NCBI RefSeq assembly: GCF_004664715.2 | Contig: NC_051082.1 | Coordinates: 11,293,998-11,357,997, forward strand | Length of the DNA stretch: 64,000 bases | Reading direction: 5' to 3' | Source: Peromyscus leucopus | Lineage: Eukaryota > Chordata > Mammalia > Rodentia > Cricetidae | Shown: positions 22,956-32,130 of the stretch, piece by piece | How positions within the stretch are numbered: position 1 is the first letter of the stretch | How the letters are laid out: each line of letters starts with the position of its first letter | The notes under the pieces: model-generated | Told to the model about the DNA's origin: nothing | Seen by the model: the letters and a program-made list of their open reading frames with translations, nothing else | The model's database searches: none | Made by a program: the position numbers and the translations under genes

Positions 22956-23332
22956 TGTATAATAGTAATCATATTTTAAACTATTCTTCGGTATATGTAT
23001 CATTTTTGCCATTTATTAAAGAGAGCAAATTTGCATCCTAATGGGATGGATGTGTGTGTGTTTGGCTTGCAAGTCAAGTCATGGTCGAATCATTTGCTAG
23101 CACAGGAAGTAGAGTTGATAAATTTTGGTTTTTAACAGCCCTCCATGCTGAGAGCCCCTCTCCATGTAAACCCAGACCACAGAATGGCAGAAATACGTGT
23201 AGGGCCATTCCCGACATTGCTGGGAATTCTGTCCTTAATCTGAATCCAAAATTGTATTTCATAATTTTTAAAGTCAGATTTTCACAGTTTCTAATGAAAC
23301 TTGTGTTTTTTTAATGAAACCCATTATAATAA
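22956..23332. other. Unannotated non-coding sequence
   Basis: Nothing recognised. Confidence 0.5.
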
Positions 23333-23665
23333 AAGACAGGCATCATGGTGGCATGCACTTGTAATCCCAGTGCTGGGAAGGCTGAAACAGGAGGATCCCT
23401 GTGACTCGACAGTCAGTCAGCCTAGCCTAGTCAGTGATCTTCAAGCCAAGTGAGAGACTCTACCTCAAAAAAGCAAGGTGACTCGGGAGGCAGAGGCAGG
23501 CGGATCTCTGTGAGTTTGAGGCCAGCCTGGTCTCCAAAGTGAGTTCCAGGAAAGGCGCAAAGCTACACAGAGAGACCCTGCCTCGAAAAACCCAAAAAAA
23601 AAAAAAAAAAAAAAAAAGGTGGACAGCAGCTCCTGAGGAATGACCTCTCTTGCGGCAAGTACAGA
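23333..23665 (+). repeat. Older composite SINE split by a B1 insertion
   Basis: The outer element starts 'gacaggcatcatggtggcatgcacttgtaatcccagtgctggg', continues 'cagtcagcctagcctagtcagtg' and 'gagagactctacctcaaaa', and resumes after the B1 with 'ggtggacagcagctcctgaggaatgacct'. Its two halves are at 23333-23480 and about 23618-23660, in the order expected of the uninterrupted family member (compare 22820-22850). Confidence 0.8.
23475..23621 (+). repeat. 5'-truncated B1 SINE nested in an older SINE
   Basis: B1 body from 'actcgggaggcagaggcagg' (23481) through the B-box region to a cricetid-type end 'ggaaaggcgcaaagctacacagagagaccctgcctcg' and an A-tail to 23617. Short direct repeats AAGGTG flank it (23475-23480 and 23616-23621). 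The younger B1 interrupts the older composite SINE and gives the order of insertion. Confidence 0.88.
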
Positions 23666-24006
23666 AATGTTGGTATGAATGGTGAGATCCCTACAGCTCA
23701 TGACACACACAGGTCAGGAATCTGTGCTGAGGAGGTTTAGGTGGTGGTCCCTGTGGTGTACGGGGTGACAGCATGTACCACGCACACATGTGATGTGTTC
23801 TGACTCAGTGCTGCGTGGAGTCACGTGACGCAGTCCAAGCAAGTTCTTCCAGAAACACCTTGGAGTTTGAACCTTCAGCCACTGTGTGTTCAAACCCCTT
23901 TCATCATTTGCTAACTTCTTCACGGGCCTTGTGTTCACTACGGGGTTGTGCCCTCCAGTTTGATGGAGCCATGACCTAGCTGATCTGTTCAAATAGATGA
24001 TAGAGG
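23666..24006. other. Unannotated non-coding sequence
   Basis: Nothing recognised. A 120-codon minus frame (23714-24076) runs into the ID-like element and has no family signature. Confidence 0.5.
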
Positions 24007-24085
24007 AGTTGGAGGCTAGCTCAGTCACACAGCGCTTACCCAACATGCTCAAAACCCTGGGTTCTATCCCCAGCACTGTGGGGAT
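24007..24085 (+). repeat. ID-like SINE fragment (tRNA-Ala type)
   Basis: 'ggaggctagctcagtcacacagcgcttacccaacatgctcaaaaccctgggttctatccccagcac' retains the A-box (tagctcag) and B-box (gggttctatcc) pattern of ID or B4 heads. No A-tail remains, and it is diverged. Confidence 0.72.
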
Positions 24086-24261
24086 AATTCTAAGATAATG
24101 ACATGAGCTTTTAGCCAGGCAACTGAAAATAAGAGCAGGAGAGAGCTGCTATATCAGGACGAGAGAGCATGTTTATCCCACATGACCTAGCTGAAGCCAA
24201 CTGTCCAACTTTCAACATCAGCCATATCCAGACTTGCTGTGCACTGCCTATCATCCTCATT

Positions 24262-24400
24262 TCGTTGCATATGTTGAACCTCTCTGAACCTCAGTTTCCC
24301 CATCTGCCACACGGGTGAGAGCAACTGAGGGCTTTGAGTCTAGAGTAAAACCTAGCACCTGGACTCTGGCAGGCAATGAGGTCCCCGGTCCATCTCCCTC
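24262..24400 (+). repeat. MIR fragment
   Basis: The stretch 'gaacctctctgaacctcagtttccccatctgcca' is the MIR core ('acctctctgtgcctcagtttcctcatctgta'). MIR is an ancient mammal-wide tRNA-derived SINE, long inactive. Confidence 0.8.
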
Positions 24401-25287
24401 GATGCCTCGTTCTAAGCCCCTCATCTCCATGTGCGTTCAGAAAGCCAAGTGCAGCCGGATGCTGGGAGCACAATGGGAGCCTCGGGGCAGAGGTGGTCCT
24501 GTGTTTGTTATTCCTGCCCCATGCCCCAGAATGGGGGTGCCATCATCTGCGGGGGGACGTTGAGTAATAAGCGGAGAAAGGCTCGCTGTGGTACCCAAAT
24601 AAACAAGCTGGTGACGGATGAGGGGGAACCCCGTCTCTCCTTCCCCCAGCTGCCCTGCCAGCACCCTGCACACGTTTCTTACACGCGGGCGAATAAACAC
24701 CAGCAGGACCCACTTCAAAAGGCTCCAAGGGCAGCCTAGAGGGGGCAGCTGCTGCTGATAGAAGCAGTGTGCCTTGGGGGCGGGGGGCTGGGGGGAGCCC
24801 TCTAGCAACAGACGGCCCCAAGACGCACAAATACATCAGTGTGACCTCCTCAAAGGCCCAGAGACTGAGAGCAGGAAAAATAAATAATTCCGTTATCTCT
24901 GATGAATTTTTGCCTTTGATCTCGCCCTCCCCACCCTCTCTTCCATCGCTCTTTCTCCCCTCACCCCCTTCCCCGATTTTTCTCTCCCCACTACCTTTTT
25001 TTTTTTTAAAGCCTCCCCTCCTCGCCGCCATTTGATTTATGCCCTAAACAGCTCCGAGAGGCTGACGGCCCCTGATGAATTGGAGTGGTTCTGTTCAGAG
25101 AGACCCTGAGCAGGCAGCTGGGAATGGGGCCGGGAGAGGCGGGGATGGCGACCCCTCTGTGGAGGGGGAAGCCTAGCTTGGGTAGGGGCCCTCTGTATAG
25201 AATGCCACTCACATACGTGTACCCTGTGCACACCCGTGTCCCCTGAAGCTAGAGTGCTAGGGCTGCCTCTGGCCCTGGCTACTTGGC
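24401..25287. promoter_or_regulatory. Candidate constrained non-coding element (unproved)
   Basis: The block is free of recognisable repeats. It mixes AT-rich words (AAATAAATAATTCC near 24878-24891; TTTGATTTATG near 25031-25041) with GC-rich stretches, has the decamer CTGATGAATT twice (24899-24908 and 25072-25081), and contains GCCGCCATTT (25024-25033), close to the reverse of a YY1-type AAATGGCGGC site. The 162-codon minus frame (24543-25031) starts at that ATG but reads into low-complexity Lys/Gly/Glu and shows no known domain. The regulatory role is inference only. Confidence 0.3.
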
Positions 25288-25310
25288 TTTTTTTTTTTTT
25301 TTTTTTTTTT
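25288..25310. repeat. Poly(T) run
   Basis: T23 without a recognisable SINE body next to it on the right, so it is either a bare homopolymer or the tail of an element too diverged to see. Confidence 0.9.
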
Positions 25311-25417
25311 GGTTTTGAGCCAGTTCAGGAATGAAGAAAGGAAATGATTCCTGGTCTTCCCCCTCATTGGTGATAACCACCACATGCTTACCATGCTCAA
25401 ACCACAGTCGTAATTAA

Positions 25418-25650
25418 GAGGCAGAGGACTGTAGCCTGTTCTCGCTCAGCCATGGCCAGACTTCCTGAGTTCAAGTTCAGCTCCGGGACTCACCAGTCTT
25501 GTGATCTCAGCTGAAGCATCTACTTCCCCATGCCTCAGTTTCCTCATTTATAAACCAAGGCAATAAAATCTGGATCAGATGATCAAGTGGGGTGATGTTG
25601 AATGCAATTGACAGACACCATGGGGTGCCGAGTGGACCAGGTAATAAGGT
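25418..25650 (+). repeat. MIR
   Basis: Well-ordered MIR: 'ttcaagttcagctccgggactcaccagtcttgtgatctcagctgaagcatctacttccccatgcctcagtttcctcatttataaaccaaggcaataa', then the 'gatgttgaatgcaattgac' region. It is among the better-preserved MIRs here. A short (AAAC)n follows (25676-25695). Confidence 0.85.
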
Positions 25651-25978
25651 AGAAAAAGAAAAAAAGGGAAAAATAAAACAAACAAACAAACAACAAAAAA
25701 CAGAAGTAGCTAACAGACCTGTATAAGCTAGCCGGAGATTTCAGAGAAATGGGTGAAACGGGACTGAAGAGCATATGCAAAGGTCCTGGGGCTGAAGCAT
25801 TCAAGGAAGTAAAGCTGTCACCAGAAAGCCCGATTCCAGGATCGGAAGGACGATGAGGAAAGAACTGCTGGCCAACCCTTGGAGGACAGGGCTTGAGGTT
25901 TGGGCTTTGTCTTGATGGCAGTGGGAGCTGCTGAGGACTTGATGTCAGAACAAATAAGATGTTTAGAAGACCAACCCA

Positions 25979-26186
25979 GGGCCTGGGAAATAGCTCAGCT
26001 TGTAGAGGGCTTGCTTGAAGCCCTAGGTTCCATCCCCAACACTGAAAATCAGGCGTGGTGATTCGAGCCTGTCATCCCAGCACTTGGGAGGTAGAGGAAG
26101 AAAGGTTGCATGTCCAAGATCATCCTCAGATACATAGGGAGTTCAAAGCTAGCCTGGGCTACACGAGTCTCTCTCTAAAAAGAACA
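25979..26186 (+). repeat. B4-type SINE (ID head plus B1-like body)
   Basis: Head 'gggaaatagctcagcttgtagagggcttgcttgaagccctaggttccatccccaacact', linked to 'aggcgtggtgattcgagcctgtcatcccagcacttgggaggtagagg' and 'gggagttcaaagctagcctgggctacacgag'. The ID-like head fused to a 7SL-like body defines the B4/RSINE group. Confidence 0.9.
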
Positions 26187-26221
26187 AAGAAGGGGCTGAG
26201 AGAATAAAAGAAAAGAAAAAA

Positions 26222-26325
26222 AGGGGGAGATGGCTCAGAGGTTAAGAGCACTGACTGATGTTCCAGAGGACCCAAGTTCGATTCCCAGGCTGTCGGGTGT
26301 CTGATCACACCAAAATAAAAAGGGG
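26222..26325 (+). repeat. B2 SINE, 3'-truncated or deleted
   Basis: Clear B2 head 'gggagatggctcagaggttaagagcactgactgatgttccagaggacccaagttcgattcccagg', then the central part is missing and it ends in AATAAAAAGG. Confidence 0.87.
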
Positions 26326-26328
26326 GGG

Positions 26329-26585
26329 CAGGGCTGAGGACCCAGCTCAATGATAAGAGAATGACGTACAAGTTCAAATCCCCAGAACCCACATAAAAAG
26401 CTAAGTGTGGCCGATTGCTAGGGGGCGGGGAGATTGTAGGAGCTTACTGGCTGCTAGGGTCGGAGAGAGCCCATCTCAAGAGACTAAGGTAGAGAGTGAT
26501 GAGGAGGATACCTGATGTCCTCCTTGGCCTCCATGAATGTAACTGTACACATACACCACACAGCAAAAAAATAAAATAACTAAAT
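26329..26585 (+). repeat. Composite SINE, diverged
   Basis: 'ggctgaggacccagctcaatgataagagaatgacgtacaagttcaaatccccagaacccacataaaaagctaagtgtgg', later 'gagagcccatctcaagagactaaggtagagagtgatgaggaggatacctgatgtcctccttggcctcc', with a CA and A-rich tail. Same architecture as 22602-22955. Confidence 0.75.
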
Positions 26586-27044
26586 GACTCATGTGGCTAG
26601 TAACCTGGGAAAGGGCCTGGGCAGCTGGTGCTTTTCAGAGGAGAGAGGATGGTGGCTGAGGTGAGCATGGCTCCTCCTCGCTCTCCACACAGACACCAGG
26701 GAGAAGTTCGAGAACACTCTGAGACACGACTGGATATGACAGATGGAAGAGTCAAGGCAGGATTCCACGTTCACAAGCATTCCATGGTGGGGCTGCCACC
26801 AACGGCATTGGAGACAGTGGCCAATGATTTGTTGACATTTTGATTTGATTTGCCAAGTGACAAATGGAGCCCCCGGGAGAGGCCAAGTTCACCCGTGCAC
26901 CTAAGCATGGAAAACTGAAGCCAGAGCGGACAGAGGTAGGGAGTCTGAGTGGGCAGCCCGAGCTGTGGGAACTAGATCTGAATCCTATCTCATGACTCAG
27001 TTGTGGGATTCAAGGGCGCGTCCTTGCTGTATATTGTGAATTTG
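26586..27044. other. Unannotated non-coding sequence
   Basis: Nothing recognised. Confidence 0.5.
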
Positions 27045-27259
27045 TTTTGTGTACATGTTCGTGTGGAGGACTGGGGCCAATGTCGGGTGTCTTTCTCAGT
27101 CCCTTTCAGTCTTCATCTTGTCTCTGCCTCCCGGGCACTGGGATTACAGGCGTCTACACCACTATGCTGGCCTCTTATGTGGATGCTGGGGATTGAACTC
27201 GGGGCCTCATGCTTGGACAGCCAGTTTGTTTACCTGCTGAGCCATCTCCCAGCCCACAC
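27045..27259 (-). repeat. B3/B4-related composite SINE, reverse orientation
   Basis: It ends with 'tttacctgctgagccatctcccagccca', preceded by 'gatgctggggattgaactcggggcctcatgcttgg' and a 'tctctgcctcccgggcactgggattacaggcg' 7SL-like part. The reverse orientation is certain. Confidence 0.85.
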
Positions 27260-27419
27260 TGGTAATTTTCAAAGCGCTCACGCTCGACTTCCACAGCAAG
27301 ACAATCGATTCTTATGGAGTGTGAGCTTGTTTGGGTTTTGTTTTGTGTTTCCAAGCTCCCCGGGGTGATTTTAATGTACAACAAAATGTGGGAATAAGTG
27401 TGATGAAAACGCATGAGTG

Positions 27420-27565
27420 TGCCGGGCTTTAACCAGACAGACCATCTACTCCAACTCCACCCCCATCGTGACCTCGTGGAATGTGTTTCTCACCCCTTCA
27501 AGGAGGGAAATAACGGGTTAAATGACCTGTCCCAGAAGCAGCAGGTCAATGTGTAGATCAATGTA
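27420..27565 (-). repeat. Possible MIR or L2 fragment
   Basis: 'ggttaaatgacctgtcccagaagcagcaggtca' resembles a reverse MIR ('gttaagtaacttgcccaaggtcacacagc'). Divergence is high. Confidence 0.4.
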
Positions 27566-28264
27566 TGGAGCACTAGTCATTAGACCCCAAACTGGACCAT
27601 TGCTGTGCTATCCAACATTCTGGGTTAAAGGGGGCTGGGGGGGAGGTCAAAGCCAGCACGGACTCAAAGCCGCCACCCTGTAAAACCCATGCGGCTTCAG
27701 GAATGAAGAGCGAAGGGTTGGCAGAAGTGAGAGGTGCCCAGAGAAGGCCTTTGCCACAGTGTAGTGCTAAGCTATTTCGAGTCTCTCCTGGAACCCCCCA
27801 CCTTGGTGGCCAGAATTACATGGTAGGTGGTTGTCCAGGCACCCAATAAGCAACTGTGTATGTTTTACCTAAGTGACGTCTTGATGGCTCCTGTCTAGAT
27901 TCTGCACTCCGGTAGGTGGGGGCTCCTGAGGCTTTGTCTCTATCTCTGGTTGCTCTAGGGTCCATCTGGTTACTTTGCTGTTTTCCTGGTTTAATTCTTT
28001 TGGAGTTTTTACAATGTTGCATTGTTAGGTCACAATGTATCCTTCCCCTTGGATCGGCTTGCTCCCTGGTGAGCAAAGCTGCTGTGGAATCTTGGATTCC
28101 TCTCTGTACAGGGAGCAAAATCACAGTACCATAGATTAAGGGGCTTTAACGTTGATTTCTGTGAATGATGATAATCTTGTTTTCAGTGTGATCTGTGTGC
28201 TCCCAATGACACTGTGTGAGGCTTCCTCAAGATCTATGCCTTGACAACCTGTCTATGTGGCTGT
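27566..28264. other. Unannotated non-coding sequence
   Basis: Nothing recognised. Overlapping frames on both strands (27816-28124 minus, 27916-28134 plus) are too short to interpret. Confidence 0.5.
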
Positions 28265-28456
28265 GGCCTGTTCCTCCTTCTAGGAGCCCACCAATCAGAT
28301 AGTCTGGCTAGCCAGCTGCTCTGGGGGTTCCCCCTGCATGCCAGGATTACAGGAGGGCCATCACACCCACCCAACTTTTTTTTATGGGTTCTGGGAACTC
28401 CGAACTCTCTCATACTTGCAAGTACTTTACCTGCTGGGTCATTTCCCTAGCCCTCA
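28265..28456 (-). repeat. Composite SINE, reverse orientation, diverged
   Basis: 'gtctggctagccagctgctctgggggttccccctgcatgccaggattacaggagggcc', then 'gggttctgggaactccgaactctctcatacttgcaagtactttacctgctgggtcatttccctagccct', the reversed tRNA-like head. Confidence 0.75.
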
Positions 28457-28498
28457 ATTCTAAACACTTCTAGCATCATGGTTTGGTGCCATCTATTA

Positions 28499-28723
28499 TT
28501 CTAGACCAGTGGTTCTCAGCCTTCCTAACACTGTGACCCTTTAGTAAATATAGTTCCTCATGTTATGGTGACCCCCAATCATAAAATCACTTTTGTTGCT
28601 ACCTCATAACTGTAATTTTGCTACTGTTATGAATTGTAATGTAAATATCTGATGTGCAAATGGTCTTAGGTGACCCCTGTGAAAGGGGTCATCACTCACA
28701 GGTTGAGAATCACTATTCTAGAT
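28499..28723 (+). mobile_element. Non-autonomous hAT-Charlie DNA transposon (URR1-like) with 8-bp TSD
   Basis: The element occupies 28507-28715. Its inverted ends are CAGTGGTTCTCAGCC and the complement of GGTTGAGAATCACTA. Between them lie 'gtgaccctttagtaaatatagttcctcatgttatggtgacccccaatcataaaa', 'ctacctcataactgtaattttgctactgttatgaattgtaatgtaaatatctgatgtgcaaatgg' and 'gacccctgtgaaaggggtc'. It is flanked by TTCTAGAC (28499-28506) and TTCTAGAT (28716-28723), the 8-bp duplication expected of hAT transposition. It has no transposase frame, so it was moved in trans by a relative. The name URR1 is from memory. Confidence 0.92.
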
Positions 28724-28834
28724 CATTCCCAGGTTGGTTTCCTGCATAAAATACACAGGGAGGCACTTGGGAAGAGCTTATGTTTAGGAAGGAGATGTGT
28801 GGTTCAAAAGTCTGAGCTGCATGTATCCTTTGAC

Positions 28835-28960
28835 AAGCTTGATAAGAACCTCAGTTTCCCCTCCTCTGAATATGGACATGACAATACTGAACTACTGGAG
28901 TCACGGGGACAATGAGATTAGCTCATGGCTCTTGGTAGACCCTCAAATGTCGCACCCATT
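28835..28960 (+). repeat. MIR fragment
   Basis: 'gacaagcttgataagaacctcagtttcccctcctctgaatatggacatgacaatac' followed by 'gacaatgagattagctcatgg...cttggtagaccctcaa' keeps the MIR core and tail order. Confidence 0.7.
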
Positions 28961-29117
28961 AGGGTTTTTAGACTATATGGTGGACCACCACACACCCACA
29001 CCCTCAATTTATGAAAAAGGAACATTTGAAGAAAATCTCCTTCCAGTAGATTAGGTTGTAAGGGTTTCATTTTGTATGACTCAGAAATCCACCCACAGCC
29101 ATAGTTTCAACAGGAAA

Positions 29118-29225
29118 ATGTGCATGCGTATGAGGGCATTCACATGTGTGCATGCAAGAGCATTTGTGTGTGTTCATGTGTGCATATGAGGCTGTTCATA
29201 TTTATGCATGCATGCTCAGAAGGGG
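29118..29225. repeat. Degenerate TG/CATG-rich sequence
   Basis: Alternating purine-pyrimidine words (GTGTGCATGCA, GTGTGTGTTCATG, ATGCATGCATGC) over about 100 bp. An interrupted microsatellite with Z-DNA-forming potential. Confidence 0.65.
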
Positions 29226-30520
29226 GTGTAACCAAGGGCTGTTGGAAGGAGCAGTCACAAGCTACTGGAGGCAAACACCAACTGTCTCCACCACAGCCTC
29301 CTTGGTATTCATACATTCCTGCCTGCTGACCTATCTAGCAAGAATAAAATTATAAATGGATAATATCCCAAATGAAGAAAAAAATCAAAAGGATACAGAA
29401 AGTAGAAAAAGTTAAGATAACAGCATTCATGGGAAGCCAAGTCCCTCAGTGAGGGAAAGTCCCCACCCATCCCTGCCCTCACTTCTCAATGCAGATGACA
29501 CCAACCTGGTCACGCTTCCAGGCTGTGTGGGAGTAAAAGGCAAAGATGGTGTCTGCCCACCCCGTGCCACCTGCCTCAGGAATATTGATTGATACACAGT
29601 TCATGCCAAGGGAGCATTTTCTGTCCTCCTCCTTGCTGTCACATTCTACGTAACCCAGAAAATGAAGCATCTTGCAAAGAGGAGGGGGAGGTATACACCC
29701 AGGAAAGCAGACAAAACGGTGAGAGATGGATGCAGGGTGAACTCCAGAGAGCCAGAGCTGAGACACAAGTCAAGTTGGGGTCATAAGAATTTAATCAGCT
29801 GGACCTCCCCCATCTGGGTCTCATCCTCCACATTTGAAGAGTTTAAGAAGCAGGTGACTCGACTCCAGAGGGACTTTGCTCCTCTGCCCACCCAAGATGG
29901 GAGTTCTTGGAGAGAGGCCGTTCAACAGTCCTCCTCCTCCAACAGGGCAGCGTCTGCATCACCCTTTGGTCATGGCTCAGGACTGAGCCTCCATGTCAAG
30001 CCCTCAGGTGTCTCCACAAGCCTCATCCGCTGTAGAACGCTGTCCTCTGAGCACCGAGGCCACTGCCATCATCAGGGCAGCTATGACAACTCATAAGTGA
30101 CCCTGCAGATCAGGGAATGGGGAGGGAGGGCCCTTAGACCCTCGCCTGAGATTCCAACCACGTCTGCATAGTCCTGCCTTCCAGCTGTGTGTGGCTCTGC
30201 TCAAGCTGTAAGCCATCTCCAGGGAAGTACTCAGGAAGTGCTAAAGCATGAAGAAGAAAGGTTAGCTGAAGGGGACTCCACCTATGCAGCTATGGCAAAG
30301 TTTTCATCCATGCCAGGGTGAGGCTTTTTTATGGTGTGGCTATTTAGGGGTTCCCCATGCTCCCTAAGTAAAACCAATAAATCCATTGCTTGACCAAGTT
30401 GGACTTCGGTGGAGTCCTACTTTGGTCTGTCCTCAGTACCCCACATGAGGTATGTAGCTGTTTTCACATCTTCGCAGAAAAAGTTTACACAGTGATGTTT
30501 ATTGAAAGAGCAAATAAGGC
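29226..30520. other. Unique-looking non-coding sequence
   Basis: No repeats recognised. Open frames of 144 codons (29662-30096, plus) and 95 codons (29479-29766, minus) face each other, and neither has a recognisable domain. An AATAAA at 30377-30382 lies downstream of the plus frame, but nothing else suggests a gene. Confidence 0.45.
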
Positions 30521-30668
30521 AGAGCTTAGTGCCAGACGCCTTTAATCCCAGCACCAGGGAGACAGGGGCAGGCGGGTCTCTGTGAATTCAAAGGCAGCCT
30601 AGTCTACATAGAGAGTTCCAGGACATCCAGGGCCACAGAGTGAGACACTATCAGGAAAAAAAAAAAAA
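30521..30668 (+). repeat. B1 SINE
   Basis: 'gcttagtgccagacgcctttaatcccagcaccagggagacaggggcaggcggg', 'agtctacatagagagttccaggacatccagggccacagag', and an A13 tail at 30656-30668. Confidence 0.92.
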
Positions 30669-30682
30669 GGAAAGAAAACAGA

Positions 30683-30795
30683 ACCCAGTATGGTGACACA
30701 CACCTGTAATCCTAGCACTTGGACGCTGGATGCAGAAGTATCAGGTGTTCAAGACCAGCCTCAGTTATGCAATGAGTTTGAGGCAAGCCATGACT
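30683..30795 (+). repeat. B1/B4-like SINE fragment
   Basis: 'cccagtatggtgacacacacctgtaatcctagcacttgg', 'gttcaagaccagcctcagttatgcaatgagtttgaggcaagccatgactaa', leading straight into an A/T-rich tandem array that probably grew from its tail. Confidence 0.82.
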
Positions 30796-30970
30796 AAATA
30801 TCTATAACAACAATAACTATATATCTGTAACAACTATATAATAAGACTATTTATAACAACTATATATCTGTAACAACTATATGATAAAACTACATATCTA
30901 TAACAACAACAATAACTATATATCTCTAACAGCTGTATAATGAGACTATGTATCTATAATAATAACCAAA
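30790..30970. repeat. A/T-rich degenerate tandem array (about 45-50 bp units)
   Basis: Three to four diverged units, each with ACTATATATCTGTAACA followed by a TATAATRARACTA-like part and TATAACAAC. Nested smaller motifs (ATAACAAC, CTATAT) are repeated within units. It sits at the 3' end of a SINE. Confidence 0.8.
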
Positions 30971-31217
30971 GACAGTGCACATGGGCCATAGGATTCAAGG
31001 TTGGTTCTTCTCACAACTGGATCCTGGACATGCCTGATGTTCTGAGTGTTTCTCTCCTGTGCAATAACAGTGTCTATTTCGTTGGTTAGTGAGGTTAAAT
31101 AATTTCACACAGCAATAAAAACTGGGTCTCCCATGCTAGGCATTGGTTAGTATCAGCCCCTTAGACTTATCTACTAACAATATCCTTTCTGTTCCTGTGT
31201 CAACTTGAAGGGAAGAC

Positions 31218-31218
<1 letters not shown>

Positions 31219-31252
<34 letters not shown>
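31219..31252. repeat. (AC)n microsatellite
   Basis: About 17 uninterrupted AC units followed by imperfect TCAC and ACATATG words. Confidence 0.95.
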
Positions 31253-31256
<4 letters not shown>

Positions 31257-31324
31257 TCACACATATGCATGTACACACAGTTACCATGACAACCAGATGA
31301 GTATCATACAGCTCTCCTATTGCT

Positions 31325-31430
31325 CCATAGGCAGACCTGGGACCGCAGGAGCTGGGTTTAAAGACTCCAGATAGTGTATGGCTTCAGGCAGTGACTTGTC
31401 TCTGCATGCCTCAGTTTCCCCCATATGTGT
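31325..31430 (+). repeat. MIR fragment
   Basis: 'agctgggtttaaagactcc...ggcttcaggcagtgacttgtctctgcatgcctcagtttccccca' follows MIR order, with the diagnostic CTCAGTTTCCCC core. Confidence 0.7.
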
Positions 31431-32070
31431 GTTGCTGTGTCTACGCACATAGCATGTCCGGACTCTGTAAACACAAGGTGCACTTATATACATGAAGGAC
31501 CTTGCAGAAAGGAACTCAGAAACAAACCACGGTTTCCAGGAAAACAAGTGTGGCAGGCTTTCCATCCTTCCTTAGGAGTAACTCTTGTCTGCTCCCACCC
31601 TGCTTCCTACCAGCTTTCCTCTCTCTCCAGGTCTCATGGTTCAGGAGGAAAGTCTCTTTCAACTTGAAAAAGCGCTGGCCCATCTGTTTCGGAGACTTGA
31701 GGAGAAGTGCCAAACAGCATCCATCCCCAGCTGGGGCCTCGCAGCTTCTGATAAGCAGGCCCAGAGAGAGGTGAATTCTGAAAAATTAAACAAAACCCAG
31801 TGTCTTCGAAAGGTCACCCAGCCCTGAGGTTGGCCGTGCCGCCAGTGACAGGCAGCAGGGTGAGCCAGAAGGAGGGGATGTCGGGGACAGATGAGAATGA
31901 AGAGAGGGTGGCCGAGGACAGGAAGACCTCAGATGTCACCCGGTCAGGTATGGGGTCCCTCCGCCTATGAAGGAGCCTCTTGTGAAGCTTGCAGTTCGTA
32001 AGCGTCTGTTGGAACGCTCAACCTCCAAAGCGCCAAGCTGGAAGGATTCCAACCCTCCAGGAAGATGTCA
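31431..32070. other. Unique non-coding sequence with an exon-like segment
   Basis: A strong pyrimidine tract and AG (TTTCCTCTCTCTCCAG, ending about 31630) and a GAGAG|GTGAAT-like donor (about 31770/31771) bracket about 140 bp that is open in forward frames. No known protein family is recognisable, so this is only an exon-like pattern. Confidence 0.35.
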
Positions 32071-32130
32071 CTTCCTGTAGAGAGCAAGTGCTTCCTGTGG
32101 AAAACAAGTCCTTCCTGTGGAGAGCAAGTA
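32071..32130. repeat. Three exact 20-bp units carrying ETS-like sites
   Basis: Units start at 32071, 32091 and 32111, each CTTCCTGT(A/G)GA(G/A)A(G/A)CAAGT plus one base. On the minus strand each gives ACAGGAAG, the ETS-family core in its preferred flank. The first copy reads ACAGGAAGTG. The 20-bp period is close to two helical turns. Confidence 0.9.

Noticed and set aside
24749..24763. Possible CTCF site in CTAGAGGGGGCAGC
   Set aside because: Three mismatches in the first half of the core. Kept out of the motif list.
24543..25031. Longest open frame in the window (162 codons, minus strand)
   Set aside because: It reads into Lys/Gly/Glu low complexity at the start and has no recognisable domain. 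A few frames of this length are expected by chance in six frames of 64 kb.
29662..30096. 144-codon plus frame ending in a Ser-rich tail
   Set aside because: It has a downstream AATAAA, but no recognisable family and no convincing splice or promoter signals. Left as chance.
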